Source: Epilithonimonas xixisoli (GTDB lineage: Bacteria > Bacteroidota > Bacteroidia > Flavobacteriales > Weeksellaceae). Taken from it: a DNA stretch of 64,000 bases. The translations under genes were made by a program, and so were the position numbers. The notes under the pieces were generated by a model. It saw only the letters and a list, made by a program, of their open reading frames with translations, was not told the origin of the DNA and ran no database searches. How positions within the stretch are numbered: the stretch's first letter is position 1; each line of letters begins with the position of its first letter. Positions 25,441 through 33,726 of the stretch are shown here, one piece after another. The stretch is taken from assembly GCF_004365655.1 (NCBI RefSeq), contig NZ_SOEO01000003.1, positions 372,001-436,000 of the forward strand, read 5' to 3'.

Positions 25441-25941
25441 TTACTTATTGGTCAGGATTTTTTCGATAGATTCCAGGATTTCTTTTTCTACGATTTCCTC
25501 GTTCAGCGTTTCAAGCGTGTAGCTTTGTTCCTTCATTGCGGCAGTTCCTTCGCCATTTTGGAAAACGGTGTCAAGATGAATTCCGATTTTTTTGTAATAT
25601 TTGTCTGCCGTGAACATGACGTGCGGAAACTTGTTGTTGGTGTAGAAATTAGAATCTACATTTCTGGAGATTTGAAGTTTGATATTGGGTTGCGCATTGA
25701 TGCCAGTTCCGCTTTTGCTGTCTTCATTGATGGTGATTTTGCAACCAAATCCATTTTGTCGTAACATTCTCCTGAATTCCTGCATTTTTGGGTCAATCAA
25801 ATTCTTGCAAAGCGTTTTGAAACCTTCTACAAACAAGTCTTCTTCGCTTTTTTGTTTTTCCTGACTGGCTTTTAGTTTTTCCTCCTCAGATTTCAGATTG
25901 GAAAACAGAGAATTCAATTTATCAATACTTTCTTCTTTCAT
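25441..25941 (-). CDS. Hypothetical cytosolic protein
   Basis: 166 aa, no signal peptide. Residues 1-45 are charged and predicted coiled coil (KLNSLFSNLKSEEEKLKASQEKQKSEEDLF); the rest is a mixed alpha/beta segment (GCKITINEDSK...NIKLQISRNVDSNFYTNNKFPHVMFTADKYYKKIGIHLDTV) with no recognised family. A minus-strand TATATTTG box lies at 25997-26004. It neighbours the J-domain gene on the same strand, but the 141-bp gap with a separate promoter argues against one operon. Confidence 0.7.
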   Translation of the reverse strand: MKEESIDKLNSLFSNLKSEEEKLKASQEKQKSEEDLFVEGFKTLCKNLIDPKMQEFRRMLRQNGFGCKITINEDSKSGTGINAQPNIKLQISRNVDSNFYTNNKFPHVMFTADKYYKKIGIHLDTVFQNGEGTAAMKEQSYTLETLNEEIVEKEILESIEKILTNK

Positions 25942-25996
25942 TTGATGTTTGTTTTTTTAATCAAAACCAAAGCGATGATGCAAAGGTTTACTTTTT

Positions 25997-26004
25997 CAAA
26001 TATA
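25997..26004 (-). promoter_or_regulatory. Predicted -7 box for the 25441-25941 gene
   Basis: Minus-strand TATATTTG, exact TAnnTTTG match. Confidence 0.5.
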
Positions 26005-26084
26005 AAGAAAACATAAAAAAGCAAAACGGATTTTCACCCACAATTTCAAAATCTCGAATCTTTAGAAAGTGCCAAATGGAAATT

Positions 26085-26154
26085 CGATCATTAAAAGTTA
26101 AAAGATTATGTCCGAAAATCGATCATTGAAAAAAGATTATGTTAAAAAGAAAAT
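26085..26154. repeat. Tandem duplication upstream of the META gene
   Basis: Two adjacent imperfect units of about 35 bp, each beginning CGATCATT and containing AAAGATTATGT. It lies just before the predicted META-gene promoter. Confidence 0.6.
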
Positions 26155-26156
26155 CT

Positions 26157-26164
26157 TATCTTTG
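26157..26164 (+). promoter_or_regulatory. Predicted -7 box for the META lipoprotein gene
   Basis: TATCTTTG. It lies downstream of the ATG at 26108, so that upstream ATG cannot be the real start. Confidence 0.6.
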
Positions 26165-26182
26165 GAATGTAATTTTATAAAA

Positions 26183-26590
26183 ATGAAAAAACTTCTTTTA
26201 ACATCTATATTGTCCCTTACGATTGTTTCTTGTACCAGTAGAGTAGGAAATGCGTCTAAATTAGGGAAAAATCAAGCACCTGTGACAGGAACGCAATGGG
26301 TTTTGGCAGATGACATTACGAATAAGCCAACATTGCTGATTGAGCAAAACAGAATCTCTGGAAATGCAGGCTGCAACAATTATTTTTCTGATGCAGTCAT
26401 TGATACTTCGGCGGGAAATTTCTCTGCAAAAAACATAGGTTCTACCAGAAAAATTTGCAACAATATGACTTCGGAAACCAGCTACATCAGCGTTTTGCAG
26501 GAAGTGAACAAATATGTGGTGACAGAAACGACATTGGAATTGTACAAAGACAATTTGCTACTTTTGAAATTCAATAAAAAGCAAGATTAA
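26183..26590 (+). CDS. META domain lipoprotein (HslJ-like)
   Basis: 135 aa from the ATG at 26183; the frame stays open upstream to 26108, but those 25 residues precede the promoter and would bury the signal peptide. Lipobox LTIVSC (Cys17). META-domain signature: TGTQWVLADDI, RISGNAGCNNYFSDAV and KNIGSTRKICNN, as in HslJ and similar envelope proteins. Function in the family is poorly known (stress- or novobiocin-related in E. coli). Monocistronic, with a terminator at 26684-26715. Confidence 0.88.
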   Translation: MKKLLLTSILSLTIVSCTSRVGNASKLGKNQAPVTGTQWVLADDITNKPTLLIEQNRISGNAGCNNYFSDAVIDTSAGNFSAKNIGSTRKICNNMTSETSYISVLQEVNKYVVTETTLELYKDNLLLLKFNKKQD

Positions 26591-26683
26591 TTTAAATTCT
26601 TGTGAAAGCTATTCTCATATTTTCACAATTGATTTGGATGAATCCTCGATAAATTTTTTTTTGTGATCGCAAAAAAAGGCATA

Positions 26684-26715
26684 AAAAAAGGAACTCAGTG
26701 TTGAGTTCCTTTTTT
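26684..26715. terminator. Bidirectional terminator
   Basis: Perfect 14-bp stem AAAAAAGGAACTCA/TGAGTTCCTTTTTT between convergent genes, overlapping the region just after both stops. Confidence 0.9.
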
Positions 26716-26716
26716 A

Positions 26717-26959
26717 TTATTCTTCGTCTTCCTCGTCGTCGTATTTTGCAAGCTCTTCATCACACCATTTGAAGGCTTCCTCCACCACTTTTGTAGCCTC
26801 GTTTGCTACAGTTTCCTCATCATCTCCTTCCAAATCGTCCAACCATTCTACGTCCTCTTCTTCTACGTTAAGGATAAAACGTGGATACTCTGTGTGAACT
26901 ACAAAAAGATCTTCTGGAAATTCAGAATTGTCGGCTAATAAAAACTTTGGTAATTTCAT
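26717..26959 (-). CDS. Small acidic hypothetical protein
   Basis: 80 aa, very acidic: 30 Asp/Glu, ending in EELAKYDDEEDEE. No signal peptide and no known domain. Small acidic cytosolic proteins of this type recur in Flavobacteriia. It has its own TATCTTTG box (minus strand, 27009-27016) and shares a bidirectional terminator with the META gene. Function unknown. Confidence 0.75.
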   Translation of the reverse strand: MKLPKFLLADNSEFPEDLFVVHTEYPRFILNVEEEDVEWLDDLEGDDEETVANEATKVVEEAFKWCDEELAKYDDEEDEE

Positions 26960-27008
26960 ATGTAAAATATTTAATTTTAAAAATAAATCTGAGCTTTGCT
27001 CTATGGTT

Positions 27009-27016
27009 CAAAGATA
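27009..27016 (-). promoter_or_regulatory. Predicted -7 box for the small acidic protein gene
   Basis: Minus-strand TATCTTTG with a leader of about 45 nt. Confidence 0.5.
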
Positions 27017-27035
27017 GAAAAATTCCCGAAAACTA

Positions 27036-28370
27036 CTATTGATAATTATTTTTTTTGATATTGATTTTTCGCTCCACTCTTTGCTTCGTGAGCACACTCT
27101 TTTTCAGCGTGTCTTCCGCTTTGAAGGTGACGTATATCTTCGGATTTACCGTGCTGATAAGTTCAGCAGTTTGAATATCATCACCGCTGTCTTCACTTTT
27201 GAGATAGAACTTGATGGTTTCGTCTTTGATGTTTTCTTTCTCCAGATATTCTGTAATGATTTTTCGATTCTCAAGATAATCACCTTTGGATAGCCAAGTG
27301 AAAGCAAATCCCGTCATCAAACTCAAAAATGCAATCGAATAGGTCAAACTATTAAAAATCTGAAACAATTTTCTGAAAAACACCATCCAAATTCCAATAG
27401 AAAATGGCGCCAGCAAACGATAATCTATCGCATTTACCGAGTAGAAATACTGTACAAAATAGGACAAAACGATAGTGATGAATGAGATCATCAGGATGAA
27501 TTTTTCCGTCTCAGAAAGTGTGGTTTTAATGAAAATATAAACCATTGCCAAAATCGTCAAAACACCAATGCCATAGATTCCGTAATTGATGTTGCCACCG
27601 TTTGGATCTGCAATATGGATGAACGGATTAAAAGTGGTTGCCAAACCTTGATACAATTCCAAAAGCAGAGTAGGCGTTGATTTTAGCCCGATTTCTAGAA
27701 AAGTATCAACATAGTTTTCATTAAAATAATCGATGAACAAAACCTTGTACAAACCATAGAATCCCAAACCAACAATTCCCGGAATCACAAAGCTTTTCCA
27801 GTATTTTTTTCTGAAATTAAGAACCCCGAAAGCCATACTTCCCAAGCAGAAAAACAAGGCGCTGTAACGGATGTTGATGAGGAGAATTAATATTAGACTT
27901 AATGCGAAAATACCCTTCGTCGCAGAGATTTTATTTTTGATAATTTGATGCGAAATGTAGAAAAAAAGAAGTACCAAAGGCAGGGTTAAAGCCTCGCTCA
28001 TCGTGAAAGAAAAAATACTCACAAAACTGAAAAGTGCCGATACAATCAATAGTTCCCGAAAGTAAAAATTCTTCCTGTAAGAGAAAATCAACAGAACGGT
28101 GAAGGCCAAAATTCCAATCAGTTTACTGCTCCAGAAATCATCGATTCCAAAAATCGTAAAAAACTTGATGAGTAAAGGATAGCCCAGCGGCGCCGTGGTG
28201 TTGTCTATAATCGGGAAAATCTCAGATTGCCTCATATATCGTATGGAATCCGGATTCACGCGTCCTTTTTCGTTGAGAAGGAATCTCAAAACAATCATCA
28301 CGTAGGTAGCAATGATGAGAAAAATTTGCAGAATTCTCTCGTAATTTGGTTTCAGTTTTAGGGAAATCAT
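27036..28370 (-). CDS. Polytopic membrane protein, GT-C glycosyltransferase-like
   Basis: 444 aa with about ten to twelve predicted membrane helices. An acidic motif in the first periplasmic loop (NPDSIRYMRQSEIF, about residues 38-51) and a following TAPLGYPLLIKFF resemble the catalytic loop of GT-C enzymes that use polyprenyl-phosphate sugars (family 39-like). The C-terminal 70 residues are soluble. Substrate unknown; no glycan gene cluster is adjacent. Confidence 0.65.
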   Translation of the reverse strand: MISLKLKPNYERILQIFLIIATYVMIVLRFLLNEKGRVNPDSIRYMRQSEIFPIIDNTTAPLGYPLLIKFFTIFGIDDFWSSKLIGILAFTVLLIFSYRKNFYFRELLIVSALFSFVSIFSFTMSEALTLPLVLLFFYISHQIIKNKISATKGIFALSLILILLINIRYSALFFCLGSMAFGVLNFRKKYWKSFVIPGIVGLGFYGLYKVLFIDYFNENYVDTFLEIGLKSTPTLLLELYQGLATTFNPFIHIADPNGGNINYGIYGIGVLTILAMVYIFIKTTLSETEKFILMISFITIVLSYFVQYFYSVNAIDYRLLAPFSIGIWMVFFRKLFQIFNSLTYSIAFLSLMTGFAFTWLSKGDYLENRKIITEYLEKENIKDETIKFYLKSEDSGDDIQTAELISTVNPKIYVTFKAEDTLKKSVLTKQRVERKINIKKNNYQ

Positions 28371-28451
28371 AGTTTTAAAAATAAAATGTCAGAACCAAAT
28401 CTGATTCTGACAAAGTTATAAATCGTAATCCGAAATTCCGAATTTGAAAAT

Positions 28452-29024
28452 CTATTCTTTATAAAGCCGTTTTTTCTCTGCGAGATAGTAGCTTGTGTCT
28501 TTATTTATATAAGTTGAAAAAGCATTTCCGAGATTGTCAAAATATGCTTTTGGTAAAACCATTTTCTTTTTGATAGTCGGGATTTTGATTAATTCTGTTT
28601 TGTGGTTATCCCAATAATTCCATTCACCGATATAAGTATTCGTAAGAAGATTTACGCTGGATTCTCCACTTCCATCATTATTTGCCGGACCAAATTCATA
28701 ACGTTCCATTCCTATCAATCTCATTTTTCCGGTTTCTTTTTCGAATCGAAATTGATAAGCGTTGGAAGCCCGCATTTGATTAAGACTCACCCGGAAACCA
28801 TTTTTAGCTTTATAAAAAAATATTTCGCCGGAATCTTCAAATTGGTCAGACGACACTTTTTTGAATTTCTGGGATGAAAGTTGATAAACCACGGCTCCAA
28901 TTTTGGAATCTAAATAGACTTTGTCATTAATCTTATCACCATCAAAATCTGCAGAAAGTATTTTCTCCTGCGCAAAAATCAGCGTAGGAAATAGGCAAAA
29001 GAACAAATACTTTTTTGCAAACAT
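28452..29024 (-). CDS. Hypothetical periplasmic protein
   Basis: 190 aa. Cleavable signal peptide (YLFFCLFPTLIFAQ). The mature protein begins ILSADFDGDKINDKVYL, which resembles one FG-GAP/VCBS-like calcium-binding repeat; the rest has no recognised fold. The start codon is 6 bp from the 3' end of the hydroxybutyryl-CoA dehydrogenase gene on the same strand, so the two may be cotranscribed, but no shared function is apparent. Confidence 0.72.
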   Translation of the reverse strand: MFAKKYLFFCLFPTLIFAQEKILSADFDGDKINDKVYLDSKIGAVVYQLSSQKFKKVSSDQFEDSGEIFFYKAKNGFRVSLNQMRASNAYQFRFEKETGKMRLIGMERYEFGPANNDGSGESSVNLLTNTYIGEWNYWDNHKTELIKIPTIKKKMVLPKAYFDNLGNAFSTYINKDTSYYLAEKKRLYKE

Positions 29025-29030
29025 TTCAAT

Positions 29031-29921
29031 TTATTTTAAGAACATTTTCGAAACCTTCTCCGCTTTTTTACTTTCGGAATAATCGTAGAAACCTTCACCA
29101 GATTTTACACCTTTTTTGCCTGCCATTACCATATTCACAAGAAGTGGATTGGGCGCATATTTCGGATTTTTGAAACCCTCGTACATTACATTTAGGATTG
29201 CTAAGCAAACATCAAGCCCGATGAAATCTGCCAATTGCAAAGGTCCCATCGGATGCGCCATTCCTAGTTTCATCACCGTATCGATTTCCTCAACACCAGC
29301 AACGCCGTTATAAAGTGTTTCAATCGCTTCATTGATCATCGGCATCAGGATTCTATTGGCTACAAATCCGGGATAATCGTTCACTTCGGTTGGAACTTTT
29401 CCTAATTTTTTGCTCAATTCAAAAATCTCGTCAAATGTTTCTTTCGAAGTCGAGTAGCCTTTGATGATTTCTACCAGTTTCATAATCGGAACCGGATTCA
29501 TAAAGTGCATTCCAATGACTTTCTCCGGACGTTTTGTTGCAGCAGCAATTTGCGTGATAGAAATGGATGAGGTATTGGTCGCAAGAATGCAATGGGCTGG
29601 CGAAAGTTCGTCCATCTGTCCAAAGATTCTTAGTTTCAAATCCAAATTTTCTGTCGCAGCTTCTACGATGAGGTCAGCTTTTGGCGCTGCATCTTTCAAA
29701 TCCGTAAATGTTGTAATGTTTCCAAGCGTGCTGGTTTTTTCTTCCTCCGTCAGATTTCCTTTGGCGATGATTCTGTCTAGATTGGTGGTGATGGTTTTGA
29801 TCGCTCTGTCCAGATTTTCCTGTTTCACATCCACCAAACTCACTTGGAATCCACTTTGGGCAAAAGTGTGGGCAATCCCATTTCCCATAGTTCCTGCGCC
29901 TATTACAACAATGTTTTTCAT
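29031..29921 (-). CDS. hbd: 3-hydroxybutyryl-CoA dehydrogenase
   Basis: 296 aa. NAD-binding GAGTMGNGIAHTFAQSG at residues 7-23, ATNTSSISI near 115, HFMNPVPIMKLVEI with the catalytic His (about 138), and the C-terminal domain beginning DYPGFVANRILMPMINEA. Oxidises 3-hydroxybutyryl-CoA (or other 3-hydroxyacyl-CoAs) with NAD(P) in short-chain fatty acid metabolism; the length excludes the multifunctional FadB type. Confidence 0.95.
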   Translation of the reverse strand: MKNIVVIGAGTMGNGIAHTFAQSGFQVSLVDVKQENLDRAIKTITTNLDRIIAKGNLTEEEKTSTLGNITTFTDLKDAAPKADLIVEAATENLDLKLRIFGQMDELSPAHCILATNTSSISITQIAAATKRPEKVIGMHFMNPVPIMKLVEIIKGYSTSKETFDEIFELSKKLGKVPTEVNDYPGFVANRILMPMINEAIETLYNGVAGVEEIDTVMKLGMAHPMGPLQLADFIGLDVCLAILNVMYEGFKNPKYAPNPLLVNMVMAGKKGVKSGEGFYDYSESKKAEKVSKMFLK

Positions 29922-30028
29922 ATTTTAATTGTTTATCAATTACAAACCTTTCGGTTTCATTTATATAATTTTTAATTTTTTAAATATTGATTTGAAGTAA
30001 AGTCTAAAACCTAACTCTTAAAACCTAA

Positions 30029-31027
30029 TCACTCTTTCTCGAGATAATAAAGATACTCTGTCGTTTCCGAAGCTTTATGATTTCTGTTCTCTTCTTTGTC
30101 TGCCCGAAAACGTTGATACTCGGTTGTAAATATATCATATTTCCCGAATTTGGAAAGTATATCTCTAATTTCACTTTCAGGCATCAATCCCTCATTATTA
30201 TAACTTAGGAAAATATGCTGGAATTTCGCGTTTTTAATGAGCTCTTCAAAGCTTTTTGCAACTTCAACTTTGCTGCAATATTTTGATTTCTGATAATCTC
30301 GAAGTCCCGTTTTTCCTTTTGGAGAGAATTGGTCGTATTTTGCAATTGTATTTAGGAGATGATAATTAGCTCCGTATTGACGAGCGTTGTAAGGTGGATC
30401 GAGATACAGAATGTCTCCTTCGATTTTTTTGATTAATTCGTTCGCATCTTCATTATAAACCTCGTGTTTATTTTCCGTGATTTCAAAAAAAGAAGGAACG
30501 ATTTCTAATTTTTTCTGAGCCGATTTTTTGATTTGTTTGAGGAATGCGCCATAAACAGAGGCTGTATTCGCAACCTTATCCGCAGCTTCCAAAAGTGAAC
30601 AAAGCAGGAAATAGTATTGATCTTCATTGATTTTTTCAGACAATTTCCAATCTTCAATTTTCTGTCGAATGGCATCTATTTTATTTCCGTTTTCTTCCGA
30701 AAAATAAAGCCTTTCCGATTTCCCGTTTTCCGAATATTCTTCTGAAATAAAACCAGATTTTCCTTCTATCGAATTCAATTGATTAATGAAATCTTCAAAA
30801 TCGAAATTCTTATGATTTCCGATGTAATTTCGATTAAGAACATAACTGTAAAATTCAAAATCGTTGCTGATGACTTTCTTGGTTTCCGCTTTGAAATTTC
30901 GTCCGACAATTCCGGTTCCTGCGAAGAGATCGCAAAATGTTTTGCTGCTCAAGTCTTTACCAACAACTTGATAAACGCTTTGTTTGATGAAATCTGAAAG
31001 TTTGTTTTTGGAACCGATGTAATTCAT
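30029..31027 (-). CDS. D12-class adenine-N6 DNA methyltransferase
   Basis: 332 aa. SAM-binding motif I FAGTGIVG at residues 35-42 after an N-terminal NYIGSKNKL, and catalytic motif IV DPPYNARQYG at 210-219 define a Dam-like alpha-class m6A methyltransferase. The region between (about 85-190) is longer than in Dam and probably contains the target recognition domain. It starts 3 bp after the gene at 31031, which encodes a small protein with a nuclease-like motif, so a restriction-modification or defence pair is likely. The target sequence is unknown. Confidence 0.9.
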   Translation of the reverse strand: MNYIGSKNKLSDFIKQSVYQVVGKDLSSKTFCDLFAGTGIVGRNFKAETKKVISNDFEFYSYVLNRNYIGNHKNFDFEDFINQLNSIEGKSGFISEEYSENGKSERLYFSEENGNKIDAIRQKIEDWKLSEKINEDQYYFLLCSLLEAADKVANTASVYGAFLKQIKKSAQKKLEIVPSFFEITENKHEVYNEDANELIKKIEGDILYLDPPYNARQYGANYHLLNTIAKYDQFSPKGKTGLRDYQKSKYCSKVEVAKSFEELIKNAKFQHIFLSYNNEGLMPESEIRDILSKFGKYDIFTTEYQRFRADKEENRNHKASETTEYLYYLEKE

Positions 31028-31030
31028 GAA

Positions 31031-31645
31031 TTAAGCTTTGATCCAAATCAAATCTGAAAGGATCTCGTGAGATTCCAAATTTAAGGAAACTAAATTGGCT
31101 CTCGAAAAATTGCTGAGATATTCTGTGATTTTTTCTTTGATTAAAGAAAGTTCGGTCTTCAGTTTCCAATGTTCTCCATTTTTCGCATCATAAAAAATAA
31201 TGAACAACCGGTTCGCATGATGTTTTCTTCCTTGCTGACTTTGATTGTTGTAAAGCCATTCAATCAATTCTTTTTTGTGATCAACAGCATACTCAAAACT
31301 TTCCCCAAACTGTTTCGGGAAAATACTGCTTTTATGATCAAACGGAATTCCTGAAATATAAAAATCCACCGTCTTAGAAAACTGATTTTCTTCTTTGTTT
31401 ACCAAATGATTGGATGTAAAAATATATTCAACCGCTTTTGCAGACCAGAAATTCAGCCAACGATTGAAAGCATAATTTCTCAAACCTTCATCAAAATCTT
31501 TACATTGACTTTCCAAATCTTCAAAAACCTTAATCTGATAAATGAATTTCGTTTTAAAATCCCAATCATCAGACTGCTTTCTTCCCCAATTGTAAGGTAA
31601 GTTGATGCGTTTTTTGAGTTCGGATTCTAAGGATTGGAGAGTCAT
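31031..31645 (-). CDS. Candidate PD-(D/E)xK restriction endonuclease partner of the adenine methyltransferase
   Basis: 204 aa, no signal peptide, no family recognised with confidence. Residues 92-106 read TVDFYISGIPFDHKS: Asp94 followed nine residues later by Asp103-His-Lys105, which fits the D-x(n)-(D/E)xK core on a beta-hairpin. A helical N-terminal part contains RNYAFNRWLNFWSAKAVEYIF. It lies 3 bp upstream of the m6A methyltransferase gene, the arrangement of many type II systems. Nuclease activity is an inference from motif and context. Confidence 0.6.
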   Translation of the reverse strand: MTLQSLESELKKRINLPYNWGRKQSDDWDFKTKFIYQIKVFEDLESQCKDFDEGLRNYAFNRWLNFWSAKAVEYIFTSNHLVNKEENQFSKTVDFYISGIPFDHKSSIFPKQFGESFEYAVDHKKELIEWLYNNQSQQGRKHHANRLFIIFYDAKNGEHWKLKTELSLIKEKITEYLSNFSRANLVSLNLESHEILSDLIWIKA

Positions 31646-31649
31646 TCAT

Positions 31650-32072
31650 TTAATTTTTTAGAATCTTCACATAATTTTTTAATTGAATATCATTATAATT
31701 TAAAACTAAATTACTTTCGTCCAGACTCATTATTTTGTAACAAGTCCATTTGTTTAGCGATCTGTCAAAAATTTTCAATGAATCCTTATCAATTTTGAAA
31801 ACCGTTTTTCTTCCAAAACTTTCTCGATAATAATCGACATCTAAAGATTTTAAATTATAAAATATACTATTAGCTTCACAGCTGTCCTTCGAAAAAAAAT
31901 TAAATCCAAGATCATTTTTTGGAGGTAAAGGTGGCTCTTCAAATCCATCAAGAGTATAATGTGGAATGTTATAATTTGAAACAAAAATCCATTTTCCTTC
32001 AAGAACTTTTTTATTCTCTTTTTGACAAGAGAACGTAAATACTAATAATATTATTTTAATGTAATTTTTCAA
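31650..32072 (-). CDS. Hypothetical lipoprotein (lipocalin-like)
   Basis: 140 aa. Lipobox TFSC (Cys16) after a hydrophobic segment. The mature part begins VLEGKWIFVSN and contains DSLKIFDRSLNKWTCYKIMSLDES, a pattern like small lipocalin-like Bacteroidota lipoproteins that measure about 130 residues. It lies 4 bp from the putative nuclease gene on one side and 4 bp from the oxidoreductase gene on the other, so these genes could share a transcript. Confidence 0.7.
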   Translation of the reverse strand: MKNYIKIILLVFTFSCQKENKKVLEGKWIFVSNYNIPHYTLDGFEEPPLPPKNDLGFNFFSKDSCEANSIFYNLKSLDVDYYRESFGRKTVFKIDKDSLKIFDRSLNKWTCYKIMSLDESNLVLNYNDIQLKNYVKILKN

Positions 32073-32076
32073 GTAT

Positions 32077-33042
32077 TTATTTCTGTATCAACCTTACAAT
32101 CTCCAAAGCAACCTTCAAAGCCTCCGTTCCATCTTCCAAAGAAACTTGAACAGGAACATCATATGTGATAGCATTGGCAAAACTTTCCAATTCATCAAGA
32201 ATAGCATTATTTGGTTGAATATTTGGATATTCAAAAAGAATTTGGTTTTTCTCACCTTCCGCATTTTCGATGATCATATCAAAGTCAGACGGATTTTCTG
32301 GTGCAGGTTTCATTCGGATAACTTCGGATTTTTTTTCTAAGAAGTCAACAGAAACATAAGCATCTTGCTGGAAAAATCTTGATTTTCTCATTGCTTTCAT
32401 CGATATTCTTGAAGTCGTCAAATTCGCGACACAACCATTTTCAAACTCGATTCTGGCGTTGCAAATGTCCGGCGTTTTGCTCACAACAGAAACACCACTC
32501 GCATGAATCAACTTCACTTTCGACTTTACCAAACTCAACAAAATATCCAAATCGTGAATCATCAAATCCAAAACTACAGAAACATCCGTTCCTCTAGGAT
32601 TGAATTCCGCCAATCTGTGAATCTCGATGAACATTGGATTTTTAATATAATCTTTCGCACCAATAAAAGCTGGATTGTATCTTTCCACGTGACCAACTTG
32701 CGCCTTTATTCCAAATTCGTTGCATTTTTGAAGAATTTCTTCCGCCTGTTCCAAAGTTTGCGTCACAGGTTTTTCAATGAAAAAATGAATGCCTTTTTCA
32801 ATCGCCTTTATGGCGTAATCGTAGTGATAAAGCGTTGGTGTCACAATATCCAACATTTCGATTTCGTTCAAAAGTTCCTCCAAACTTTCAAAATATTTAT
32901 AACCGAATTCCGCTTCCAGTTTTCGGCCGTTTTCTGCATCTTTGTCGTGGAAACCAACGAGTTCATATTTCTCAGATTGATTCAACAATCGCAAATGGAT
33001 TTTTCCCAAATGTCCCGCGCCCACAAGTCCGGCTTTTATCAT
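32077..33042 (-). CDS. Gfo/Idh/MocA family oxidoreductase
   Basis: 321 aa. N-terminal Rossmann fold AGLVGAGHLGKIHL (residues 4-17), the family EKPVT motif (IHFFIEKPVTQTLEQAEE, Lys near 95) and a C-terminal substrate domain with DLMIHDLDILLSL. Members reduce or oxidise sugars, inositols or biliverdin-like compounds with NAD(P). The substrate is not predictable; there is a second, divergent paralogue at 33727. Confidence 0.88.
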   Translation of the reverse strand: MIKAGLVGAGHLGKIHLRLLNQSEKYELVGFHDKDAENGRKLEAEFGYKYFESLEELLNEIEMLDIVTPTLYHYDYAIKAIEKGIHFFIEKPVTQTLEQAEEILQKCNEFGIKAQVGHVERYNPAFIGAKDYIKNPMFIEIHRLAEFNPRGTDVSVVLDLMIHDLDILLSLVKSKVKLIHASGVSVVSKTPDICNARIEFENGCVANLTTSRISMKAMRKSRFFQQDAYVSVDFLEKKSEVIRMKPAPENPSDFDMIIENAEGEKNQILFEYPNIQPNNAILDELESFANAITYDVPVQVSLEDGTEALKVALEIVRLIQK

Positions 33043-33091
33043 AGCTTAATTTTCTTAAAGACGTAAATTTAAGAATTATCGCCAACCAACA

Positions 33092-33130
33092 TAAAAAAAG
33101 ACCCAGAATTTTTAAACTTTCTGAGTCTTA
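33092..33130 (-). terminator. Terminator of the toxin-antitoxin operon
   Basis: Minus-strand AAGACTCAGAA/TTCTGGGTCTT stem with a T7 tail. Confidence 0.78.
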
Positions 33131-33145
33131 TCATTTTAAATATTT

Positions 33146-33451
33146 TTAAGTATAGTCAAAGTCTGTTTCATTTTCATCTCTTCTTGCATCCCAAATTGAT
33201 AAAATGATTAACTGCGTTTCAGTTACTTCATAGAAAATCAGGTAATTGTGAACAATGCTGATTCTGGTGTTTGCATCATTTGTTGTTCTTCCGATTTTTG
33301 GATGCTGAGATAGGAGATTGATAGCTTCGGTAACTAATATGCTGAGCTTTTTGCTATAAGTTTTGGATTTTGTTTTCTTTGTCCAATAAATTAGAATTTC
33401 TTTAAGTTCAAGTTTTGCAGAATTAATCCAGACTATTTTTCGTTTAGCCAT
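33146..33451 (-). CDS. RelE/ParE family toxin
   Basis: 101 aa. ParE/RelE-type fold pattern: WINSAKLELKEILIYWTKKTKS at the start, LLSQHPKIGR in the middle and YLIFYEVTETQLIILSIWDARRDE at the end. Family members cleave mRNA at the ribosome or poison gyrase; which one cannot be said. The gene overlaps the antitoxin gene by 19 bp and follows it, the normal order for translational coupling. Confidence 0.88.
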   Translation of the reverse strand: MAKRKIVWINSAKLELKEILIYWTKKTKSKTYSKKLSILVTEAINLLSQHPKIGRTTNDANTRISIVHNYLIFYEVTETQLIILSIWDARRDENETDFDYT

Positions 33452-33675
33452 TGCTCAATCTCTTTGTTTACCTCTTCATTGCTGGATATTTCTCCATTTG
33501 CATATTCTTTTCTCGCTTCTGCAATTCTGTTTTCTTGCTGCTTTGATAATACGAAAACATCTTCATCCAGTTCAAAATCCAACAGTTTTTTGATTTCTCG
33601 TATAACCCGAATTTCTTTCAATTCGGTTATTTTATTGATAACATCTAATTTTAATTGTAATTCGGCTGAACTCAT
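33433..33675 (-). CDS. Antitoxin of the RelE/ParE pair
   Basis: 80 aa, first gene of the pair. Mostly helical with an acidic and basic mix; the C-terminus (ENRIAEARKEYANGEISSNEEVNKEIEQWLNEK) is typical of a toxin-binding tail of small antitoxins in Bacteroidota (addiction-module component type). It likely binds its own promoter (TAAATTTG on the minus strand, 33693-33700). Confidence 0.82.
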   Translation of the reverse strand: MSSAELQLKLDVINKITELKEIRVIREIKKLLDFELDEDVFVLSKQQENRIAEARKEYANGEISSNEEVNKEIEQWLNEK

Positions 33676-33692
33676 TTTGAAATTATTTATAT

Positions 33693-33700
33693 CAAATTTA
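33693..33700 (-). promoter_or_regulatory. Predicted -7 box for the toxin-antitoxin operon
   Basis: Minus-strand TAAATTTG, 17 bp before the antitoxin ATG. Confidence 0.55.
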
Positions 33701-33726
33701 CAAAAAAATTAAAAACATAAATGTTT

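Noticed and set aside
26108-26182. The upstream ATG at 26108 as start of the META lipoprotein.
   Set aside because: A predicted -7 box lies downstream of it and the signal peptide fits only from 26183.
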